Below the pieces are notes generated by a model. That model made no database searches and had not been told where the DNA came from. It saw only the letters and a program-made list of their open reading frames with translations. The position numbers and the translations under genes are program-made. This document shows, in pieces, positions 1-5,081 of a DNA stretch of 5,111 bases (within the stretch, counting starts at the first letter, position 1; every line of letters starts with the position of its first letter). Source of the DNA: an uncultured Spirochaetaceae bacterium. GTDB taxonomy: Bacteria > Spirochaetota > Spirochaetia > Treponematales > Treponemataceae. The stretch lies in assembly GCA_902797925.1 (NCBI GenBank), contig CADBUT010000426.1:1-5111 (forward strand), read 5' to 3'.

Positions 1-26
1 AAACGGAAAAAGGCGGAAAACGATGA
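1..26 (+). CDS. possible 3' end of an upstream gene (partial)
   Basis: The frame beginning at base 3 reads Thr-Glu-Lys-Gly-Gly-Lys-Arg and then TGA at 24-26. This TGA overlaps the ATG of the next gene (23-25) in an ATGA arrangement, a common sign of translationally coupled genes in one operon. Only seven residues are visible, so no function can be given. The basic, hydrophilic end would suit a C-terminal tail. The other two frames also stay open through the first bases, so this call rests only on the ATGA overlap and the short spacing. Confidence 0.35.
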
Positions 27-691
27 GCGAAGGCAAGCGGCTTCTTCTTTTGATTCACACATTTCTCTACGCGATAATCCTGATTTTAGCTTTGAAGTTC
101 TGCGATGTAGCGGTTGTGCCGCGTGTTACGAAAATCGGGCTTTCAACGGGGAACTTCTGGTTCAGAAGCTTGTGGCGCTATAACACAAATACCGAATATT
201 CGGTGTTCTGGCGCGTTTTTACGCAAATTTTGGGATATATATCTCTGGCAGCATGCGCTTTTTGGGCTGGGCGCTTCTTCCGCGAGGTGATTAAATCAGG
301 CAGACCTGACGGCGTGGGCGTAGACAAAAACTTGGCGGCTACATTCTTTCTTTATGTGATTGCCGCCGCAGTGTGTCTGCTTTTCAAGCTTTTTCCGGTG
401 AACTACAGCCCTATTTCAGCGGCGGGCAAGCTGAAATTTTCGGCATCGTTTCCGGCTTTTCATGTCATGCTGATAATCACCGCGATGGGCAGCTCAATTT
501 TTCAGCTTTGGGACATTTTTGGCGAAAAGAAAAAGCTTGCAGCCGGCTTGACCGCATTGTGCGCCGTCTTTATGGCGGCCGGAATCTTCGGCAGCATGGC
601 TTTCGGCGTTTACTGGTTCACCGACATCATCGGCGCAATCCTAATCAGCTCAAACCTGCTGCTTTTGTACTCGTTCTTCTTTTATGTATGA
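23..691 (+). CDS. PAP2-like integral membrane protein with degenerate catalytic motifs
   Basis: This 222-residue protein is very hydrophobic, with about six membrane segments (near 7-24, 65-85, 105-122, 146-160, 173-192 and 200-221). Its length and layout match the bacterial PAP2 (type 2 phosphatidic acid phosphatase) fold, and the three signature positions can be aligned. Motif 1 (K-x6-R-P) appears as K122 ... S129-P130. Motif 2 (P-S-G-H) appears as P144-A-F-H147. Motif 3 (S-R-x5-H-x3-D) appears as G190-S191 ... Y197 ... D201, in the typical setting G-V-Y-W-F-T-D-I-I-G. Lys122, His147 and Asp201 remain. Both arginines, the motif 2 Ser-Gly and the motif 3 nucleophile His (now Tyr197) are lost. 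If the family call is right, it is probably not a normal lipid phosphatase and may bind lipid without hydrolysing it; that is inference. The ATG is chosen because it overlaps an upstream stop and has a weak AGGCGG six bases before it; the frame is open further upstream. It may instead be an unrelated membrane protein. Confidence 0.75.
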   Translation: MSEGKRLLLLIHTFLYAIILILALKFCDVAVVPRVTKIGLSTGNFWFRSLWRYNTNTEYSVFWRVFTQILGYISLAACAFWAGRFFREVIKSGRPDGVGVDKNLAATFFLYVIAAAVCLLFKLFPVNYSPISAAGKLKFSASFPAFHVMLIITAMGSSIFQLWDIFGEKKKLAAGLTALCAVFMAAGIFGSMAFGVYWFTDIIGAILISSNLLLLYSFFFYV

Positions 692-736
692 GCCTTTGCG
701 CATTTCAGCTGTAAGGCAGAGTTTTGCAAAGCGCGC

Positions 737-1930
737 TTAAATCAGCTTGCCGGCGTGACCGGTCTCACCGACCTGCGACAATGATTCAAGAATTGAAGGG
801 CCACTGCCAGACGGCGTAGAAAGGCTCGGCAAAGCGAAGAAGCGGTCTAAGAACATGCCGGCTGCACCATAAGCAACGGCGAGATTTCCCAAAGAAGAAA
901 GTCTTACGTCAACTTCGTGGTTTGAGCCGTAAGGCCACTGAAGCTCAATACGCTTTTTAAATAGCGCCACAAGCTTTTCTTCAAGCTCAGACTCAAGCCC
1001 TCCTATGTACACAGTCTCAAGATTGAGCGTATTTGTCAGAAAAGCCACATGTTTTGCAAGCTCGTTAAAGATAGAATCTTCTGTCTTACCGCCGTCCGGC
1101 AGAACCGCACCAAAATCTTCGAGATTTTCCTTTTCAGCCTGAAACTGCCTGTGCTGACCGCTTGTCCACAACATTGAACGGAATTCACCTGCTGAAAATT
1201 CTGTGCCTTTAAAGATTTTTCCGTTTATTACAAGCCCCGCGCCTACAGAAACCTGATTAGACCCAATCAGTTTTCCGCTTTTTTTGCGCATTTCTATCAA
1301 TATAAAGAGGCTGTTCTGCTGCCCCATGTCGTGCATAAGCGTGCGCTCGCTGTAGCAGCAGCAGCGCGCGTCGTTCTCTATAAAAACAGGTACACCAGCC
1401 TGAACAGACGCAATCTGCGTAAACGGGAAAAGCTCCGTAATTTCAAACGAAATCGACTTCATAATAACACCCGAGTCGCTGTTGATAATGCCCGAAATAC
1501 CAACTCCGATGCCGATTAGATTAATCTTTCTTTTTTGCGACTCAAGTTTTAAGATGTCGCAGGCGCGGGCAAAAATCTCCATGCAGTCAGATGTGTCCAT
1601 TTTTTCCTGATATTCAAACAGGCACTTTCCCGGAAGGTTCAAAAGACAGCAGACAAAACCCTCTTTTTGAATTTCAATTCCGCCGACAACAGCAAATTCT
1701 TCAGCAATTTCAAGATAAATTGGCTTACGCCCGCCCTGCGGACCAGTTATGCCATGTGCAAATTCTTTGACAATACCAACCCCAAGCAGAGCCGAAACAA
1801 TCTTTGTAACAGTTGACTTATCAAGCCCAAGTTCGGCTGCAATTTCTATACGGCTTATGCCGTTTTTCTGCCAGATTAGCCGTAAGATTCGAGAAACATT
1901 TATATCTGACTGCGAGTTGATACTTTTCAT
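737..1930 (-). CDS. ROK-family transcriptional regulator
   Basis: This 397-residue protein has an N-terminal winged helix-turn-helix (about 10-75: helices around 26-48, with the wing near G66-G-R-K-P70) and a C-terminal sugar-kinase-like ROK domain (about 78-365). ROK hallmarks are the E185-N-D-A188 sugar-site motif, the G-A-G at 230-232, and the signature stretch running to A247-G-E249. The ATP-binding D-x-G-x-T loop of true ROK kinases is not present near residue 84, so it should be a sugar-sensing repressor or activator, like NagC, Mlc or XylR. Unusually, the zinc motif that normally follows G-E-x-G-H (C-x-C-G-x-x-G-C-x-E) is missing: the His is Arg251 and there is no Cys from 251 to 290. 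A Ser/Gly-rich tail of about 32 residues follows the usual domain end. It is transcribed divergently from manA from a shared control region, which suggests autoregulation and control of manA; the ligand is unknown. No Shine-Dalgarno precedes the ATG. It ends 45 bp from the convergent membrane-protein gene. Confidence 0.93.
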   Translation of the reverse strand: MKSINSQSDINVSRILRLIWQKNGISRIEIAAELGLDKSTVTKIVSALLGVGIVKEFAHGITGPQGGRKPIYLEIAEEFAVVGGIEIQKEGFVCCLLNLPGKCLFEYQEKMDTSDCMEIFARACDILKLESQKRKINLIGIGVGISGIINSDSGVIMKSISFEITELFPFTQIASVQAGVPVFIENDARCCCYSERTLMHDMGQQNSLFILIEMRKKSGKLIGSNQVSVGAGLVINGKIFKGTEFSAGEFRSMLWTSGQHRQFQAEKENLEDFGAVLPDGGKTEDSIFNELAKHVAFLTNTLNLETVYIGGLESELEEKLVALFKKRIELQWPYGSNHEVDVRLSSLGNLAVAYGAAGMFLDRFFALPSLSTPSGSGPSILESLSQVGETGHAGKLI

Positions 1931-1939
1931 AGTTAGTTG

Positions 1940-1968
1940 ATTGTATCATCTAACATGTCATTTGACAA
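1940..1968 (-). promoter_or_regulatory. predicted promoter of the ROK regulator gene
   Basis: Read on the minus strand, the -35 box is TTGTCA (1968-1963, 5 of 6 consensus bases), the spacer is 17 bp and the -10 box is TACAAT (1945-1940, 5 of 6). The predicted start is the A at about 1933, only three bases before the ATG at 1930, leaving almost no leader and no room for a Shine-Dalgarno. The -35 lies on the same bases as the manA -35, on the opposite strand. Judged by eye only. Confidence 0.7.
1956..1967. promoter_or_regulatory. candidate operator: inverted repeat TGTCA-TT-TGACA
   Basis: A perfect inverted repeat with 5-bp arms and a 2-bp centre sits between the two divergent genes. Its right arm lies inside the overlapping -35 boxes of both promoters, so a protein bound here could block both at once. 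The ROK regulator encoded alongside is the obvious candidate to bind. The arms are short and the site does not match a known ROK operator that I can name, so this is an inference from position and symmetry. Confidence 0.4.
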
Positions 1969-1990
1969 GATTCCTTATTTACACTAACAT
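1962..1990 (+). promoter_or_regulatory. predicted promoter of manA (leaderless start)
   Basis: A perfect -35 TTGACA (1962-1967) is followed by a 17-bp spacer and a -10 TAACAT (1985-1990, 4 of 6 consensus bases). The expected start falls at 1997-1998, which is the first base of the manA ATG. There is no purine-rich Shine-Dalgarno in the bases before the ATG, which agrees with a leaderless mRNA. Judged by eye only. Confidence 0.7.
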
Positions 1991-1997
1991 CGCTATT

Positions 1998-2852
1998 ATG
2001 GAATTTAAACATAAGTTGTTTTTGCTCGAACCTTTTGTTAATTCTAAAGTTTGGGGTGTAGAGCAATGGGTTGTTTCAACGATGAAGAACTCATCGAGCT
2101 TTTTTTACGAAAATGAAAAACCGGTTCCAGTAAAGGCATTAACTAATTCTGATTATCCGTTACTTATAAAGACGATACATGCAGACGAAACTTTATCGGT
2201 TCAAGTTCATCCAAGCGATGAATATGCAATGGCTCACGAGAATACACATGGTAAATCAGAATGTTGGTATATTCTTGAAGCTGAACCCGGTGCAACCATT
2301 ATTTCTGGACTAAAAGGCAATTTTACAAGAGAAGAGCTTAAGCTCGCCATCAAAGAAAACCGCATTGAGTCATATCTTTATGAAACGACTGTTTCAAAAG
2401 GTGATTTTCTGTTTATTCCGGCTGGTACGGTTCATGCCATAAAGGGCGGTCTGACGCTACTTGAAATTCAGCAGCCGAGTGATTTGACTTACAGGCTTTA
2501 TGACTGGAACAGAAACCGCGAAACACACATTGAAAAATCTCTGGACGTAATTACGAATTTTATCGCTAAGCCTGTCAAGAATTTTTCAGGCATTTTTGAC
2601 TGTGATTACTTCAAAATTGAAAAAGCTTCTGTTAATGGAAAAGACGAAATAAAGCCGCTTATAAATAACTGCTGGGCTGCTTATTTTATAATTGACGGCA
2701 GCGGCACTTTTGCCTCTGGCGGCGAAAAAACTGAAATTAAAAAAGGCTCTACGTTATTTGCCGCTCCTGACACTACAATCAGCGTGTCCGGCAATTTCTC
2801 TGTAATGAAAATCTATCCGAAGAATTATTCCGCAAGCAACCCCGCAACATAA
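1998..2852 (+). CDS. manA: mannose-6-phosphate isomerase, class I
   Basis: This 284-residue cytoplasmic cupin enzyme interconverts mannose-6-phosphate and fructose-6-phosphate, either feeding mannose into glycolysis or making mannose-6-P for GDP-mannose synthesis. The short Bacillus-type PMI layout is clear. There is an N-terminal F-V-N-S-K-V-W-G (13-20). The metal-site motif Q69-V-H71-P comes next, then K86-S-E88 and H146 in P-A-G-T-V-H-A-I. Gln69, His71, Glu88 and His146 are the expected metal ligands, and Arg166 (Y-R-L-Y-D-W) is the expected active-site arginine. A second, smaller cupin-like half fills about 195-284. The same frame runs upstream to a TTG at 1941, but that start lies before the predicted promoter and would add residues without family likeness, so the ATG at 1998 is preferred. 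It is divergent from the ROK regulator. Its last 28 bp overlap the 3' end of the convergent cyclase gene. By eye it is more A/T-rich than its right-hand neighbours. Confidence 0.95.
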   Translation: MEFKHKLFLLEPFVNSKVWGVEQWVVSTMKNSSSFFYENEKPVPVKALTNSDYPLLIKTIHADETLSVQVHPSDEYAMAHENTHGKSECWYILEAEPGATIISGLKGNFTREELKLAIKENRIESYLYETTVSKGDFLFIPAGTVHAIKGGLTLLEIQQPSDLTYRLYDWNRNRETHIEKSLDVITNFIAKPVKNFSGIFDCDYFKIEKASVNGKDEIKPLINNCWAAYFIIDGSGTFASGGEKTEIKKGSTLFAAPDTTISVSGNFSVMKIYPKNYSASNPAT

Positions 2853-4246
2853 TAAAGAACTGCACATTCGTTTTCTTGCCAAATGCGCAAGCTTCTGTTG
2901 ACGGCACAAATAAGATAACCAGAAACTTTGTAAGCTTTTCTTATGCGCGCAATAAGAGCAGACTCAAAGCCGTTGCTGATCAAAGTCTTGTAAAGTACAG
3001 GCGAATTCTTCTTTACTGTATCGAGCGTGTTTTCAGAAAAAAGGTCGTCTGTCATAAGATTTGCAATATCGGCTGCATCACCGTTAAAAGAGCGGTTCAT
3101 CACAGACTTCATACGGCCGTCTTCGCCCACATAGTACAAATCGTGAATCGTCAGAATTTCCATGAGCAGCGGCATTACAGCTTGAAGCTTATGCTTAAAG
3201 TCTTCAGATTTTTCCATGATTCTTCTAAGCTTGTGCATGTCTGTAAAGACACCGCGCCGGGCAATTTTAGAAACTTCTATATCTTTGTGTTTTTCCGCAT
3301 CATAGATTGTGTAGCAGTTCCGCCCCTTGTTTTTGCCGATATAGAGCATCTTGTCTATAAGACCGAACAAATCATTATAATTGTCTGCATCTTCTGGGAA
3401 GCTTGCAGAACCGGCCGTACCCGTAATGAAAGAGCCACCGTTGCCAAAATCCATCGTGATGCGGAGCGCGACCGAATTTGAATAAAGCTTTTCAAAAAAT
3501 GCAGTTTTTTCGTCTTTTTGGGTATGCTTCAGGTCAATCATCAAAAGCTCGTCGCCGCCGAAACGCCCCACAAGCCCGAAGCCGTCAACACACTCAGCAA
3601 GCCTCTTCGACACCGTTGTAAGCACGCTGTCGCCTGCGCTGTGGCCAAAGCTGTCGTTGATAAACTTGAAATTGTCAAGGTCGAACATGGTGAATGTAAA
3701 CGGCTTGCGTTCGGCAATGAGCGAACGTACGAATTTGACTGAATAGGCGCGCGAAATAACGCCGGTAAGCGGGTCGAGTATCTCGTCAAGGCTTATTCCG
3801 TCAATTATTTTGTCAAAGAAGCTGAATTTTCTAAGCTTGTCGATTGTGTAGACAATCTGACCGTTATCAAGCCCGTTCTTACGGCGGAGCACGTCAGTAA
3901 TGTCGACAAAGCTGCCGACAAGACCGACAATCTCGCCGTTTTCGTAGAGCGGCCGTTTTGAAGCGACTATATCGCGTTCCTCGCCGCGGATAAAGCATTT
4001 GCCCTGAACCTTGTAAGTGCTCTTACCCGAAAGAACGCGAAGCTCATCTTGCTTGAACGGCTCCGGGTCTGAGTGCCAGCCCATATCTTCATCGTTCTTG
4101 CCGATAAGAACATCTGCCGACTCAAAGCCGTAAAAGTCGAGGAACGCCTGATTTACGCCCAGGAAACGTCTGTCCTTGTCCTTCCAGAATACACAGTCCT
4201 GCGATGTATTGATTATGCTGTCAAAAAGCTCAACCGACATTTCCAT
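2825..4246 (-). CDS. diguanylate cyclase with N-terminal PAS and C-terminal GAF-like domain
   Basis: This 473-residue protein should make c-di-GMP from two GTP. A PAS sensor domain spans about 5-120 and ends in a PAC-like V-G-S-F-V-D-I-T-D (109-117). The GGDEF domain spans about 155-315: D158-P-L-T-G, metal-binding Asp189 in F-D-L-D-N-F-K, Asn197 in I-N-D-S-F-G-H, Asp206, and the signature G230-G-D-E-L234 in place of GGDEF. The R-x-x-D inhibitory site expected just upstream reads D-G-F-G (221-224), so classical product inhibition should be absent. The rest (about 330-473) looks like a GAF domain, ending with the usual pattern of a conserved strand and a final helix. No transmembrane segments are visible, so it should be cytosolic; the ligands of both sensor domains are unknown. 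It lies 19 bp downstream of nagB on the same strand, with its own likely promoter inside the end of nagB. ATGs at 4246 and 4240 are both possible; 4246 fits the promoter best. Confidence 0.93.
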   Translation of the reverse strand: MEMSVELFDSIINTSQDCVFWKDKDRRFLGVNQAFLDFYGFESADVLIGKNDEDMGWHSDPEPFKQDELRVLSGKSTYKVQGKCFIRGEERDIVASKRPLYENGEIVGLVGSFVDITDVLRRKNGLDNGQIVYTIDKLRKFSFFDKIIDGISLDEILDPLTGVISRAYSVKFVRSLIAERKPFTFTMFDLDNFKFINDSFGHSAGDSVLTTVSKRLAECVDGFGLVGRFGGDELLMIDLKHTQKDEKTAFFEKLYSNSVALRITMDFGNGGSFITGTAGSASFPEDADNYNDLFGLIDKMLYIGKNKGRNCYTIYDAEKHKDIEVSKIARRGVFTDMHKLRRIMEKSEDFKHKLQAVMPLLMEILTIHDLYYVGEDGRMKSVMNRSFNGDAADIANLMTDDLFSENTLDTVKKNSPVLYKTLISNGFESALIARIRKAYKVSGYLICAVNRSLRIWQENECAVLYYVAGLLAE

Positions 4247-4252
4247 AATGAT

Positions 4253-4282
4253 ATTTTATCTTTCATTAAAGGCTGTTGTCAA
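4253..4282 (-). promoter_or_regulatory. predicted promoter of the diguanylate cyclase (leaderless start)
   Basis: On the minus strand a perfect -35 TTGACA (4282-4277) sits inside the last codons of nagB. It is followed by an 18-bp spacer and a -10 TAAAAT (4258-4253, 5 of 6). Exactly six bases separate the -10 from the ATG at 4246, so the expected start is the A of the ATG itself. An A/T tract (4281-4290, A6T4 read on the minus strand) lies against the upstream side of the -35 and could act as an UP element. The bases before the ATG hold only a weak, distant GAAAG. Judged by eye only. Confidence 0.65.
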
Positions 4283-5069
4283 AATTTTTTGCTTCAATTT
4301 CCTTGAAATATTTTACAGTGCCAACCTTAAGCTCGTCTGTCGCGTCTTCGTCGCAGACAATCACTGCATTCTGGTGCATCTGCAATGCGCTTACAGTCCA
4401 CATCTGGCTGATGCCAGCTTCAACCGCGTGGTGCAGAGCGAGCGCCTTGTTGTGGCCGCAAATGAGAATCACAACCTCTTTTGAATCGCAGATTGTGCCT
4501 ACACCGACAGTCAGAGCAGTTTTCGGCACAAGCTCGGTGTTGCCGCCGAAAAAGCGCGAATTTACGATAATCGTGTCTTTTGTAAGCGCATTCTCTCTTG
4601 TGCGCGAAGCAAGCGAAGAGCCAGGCTCGTTGAACGCAATGTGGCCGTCAACGCCGACGCCGCCCAAGAAAAGGTCGATGCCGCCGTAAGAAGCAATCTT
4701 AGCCTCGTAGCGCGCACATTCAGCAACTAGGTCTTTCGCCATGCCGTCAAGAATGTTCACGTTCTCTTTTTTGATGTTTATGTGCTTGAAGAAATTTTCC
4801 CACATAAAATAGTGATAGCTCTGGTCATGTTCCGGCTTTAAGCCGACATATTCGTCCATATTGAACGTAACGACGTTTTCAAACGAAACCTTGCCTGCTT
4901 TGTTCAGCTCAATTAGCTTTTTGTAAGTGCCGAGCGGCGTTGATCCAGTCGGCAAGCCGAGTATGAACGGCTTCTTTGCAGTCGGCTTTGCCTCGTTGAT
5001 GCGGCGTGCGATGTGGTTTGCAGTCCAAACAGCACAGCCGTCATAATCATCGCGTATAATAACTCTCAT
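4266..5069 (-). CDS. nagB: glucosamine-6-phosphate deaminase
   Basis: This 267-residue cytoplasmic enzyme converts glucosamine-6-phosphate to fructose-6-phosphate and ammonia, the committed step of amino-sugar catabolism. It is almost the length of E. coli NagB and aligns without gaps. It has the phosphate loop T41-G-S-T-P45, F-N-M-D72-E-Y, the active-site run D141-G-H143-I-A-F-N-E148, Arg172 and Lys208, so the catalytic Asp72, Asp141, His143 and Glu148 are all present. Of the E. coli allosteric GlcNAc-6-P site, Ser151, Ser152, Arg158 and Tyr254 are kept, but Lys160 is Asn, so allosteric activation may be weakened. The Asn before the catalytic Asp in E. coli is Val140 here. The ATG at 5069 has a good Shine-Dalgarno, and translation starts with the usual M-R-V-I-I. 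No nagA is seen; it could lie beyond the right edge. The cyclase gene follows after 19 bp, suggesting a shared transcript. Confidence 0.97.
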   Translation of the reverse strand: MRVIIRDDYDGCAVWTANHIARRINEAKPTAKKPFILGLPTGSTPLGTYKKLIELNKAGKVSFENVVTFNMDEYVGLKPEHDQSYHYFMWENFFKHINIKKENVNILDGMAKDLVAECARYEAKIASYGGIDLFLGGVGVDGHIAFNEPGSSLASRTRENALTKDTIIVNSRFFGGNTELVPKTALTVGVGTICDSKEVVILICGHNKALALHHAVEAGISQMWTVSALQMHQNAVIVCDEDATDELKVGTVKYFKEIEAKNFDNSL

Positions 5070-5077
5070 AGATTTTT

Positions 5078-5081
5078 CTCC
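5078..5081 (-). promoter_or_regulatory. Shine-Dalgarno site of nagB
   Basis: On the minus strand CTGGAG ends eight bases before the nagB ATG, an ideal spacing. It fixes the start codon and contrasts with the other promoter-linked genes here, which lack such a site. Farther upstream (5091-5098) an ATTTAAAT stretch could hold a -10 box, but its -35 would fall outside the window, so no nagB promoter is claimed. Confidence 0.8.

Noticed and set aside
373..714. Overlapping open frame within the PAP2-like gene
   Set aside because: It is hydrophilic and His/Arg-rich in the way of an out-of-frame reading; the overlapping frame has coherent membrane segments and PAP2 spacing.
694..731. Possible terminator between the membrane protein and the ROK gene (CTTTGC ... 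GCAAAG)
   Set aside because: The arms are 6 bp with a 26-base interior and no T-run follows, so this is not a convincing intrinsic terminator.
1351..1366. GCA trinucleotide run encoding three adjacent cysteines (190-192) in the ROK protein
   Set aside because: Only three units and in frame; too short to call a phase-variable repeat, and no metal-site pattern surrounds it.
1331..1940. Short plus-strand open frames opposite the ROK gene
   Set aside because: They lie antisense to conserved ROK and HTH coding sequence and have no support of their own.
1941..1997. A TTG start at 1941 giving manA 19 extra residues
   Set aside because: The TTG lies upstream of the predicted promoter and overlaps the opposite promoter's -10; the extra residues do not resemble the ManA N-terminus, which begins naturally at the ATG at 1998.
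2876..3481. Long open frame on the plus strand opposite the cyclase gene
   Set aside because: It is the antisense shadow of the GGDEF/GAF coding sequence; the product is basic and lacks any recognisable domain, and the minus-strand reading has clear catalytic motifs.
3518..3789. Further open frames overlapping the GGDEF domain, on both strands
   Set aside because: Both lie inside the cyclase coding sequence in other frames and show no family likeness.
4073..4689. Plus-strand open frames opposite nagB and the start of the cyclase
   Set aside because: They are shadows of strongly conserved nagB sequence, with no Shine-Dalgarno or promoter and no recognisable domain.
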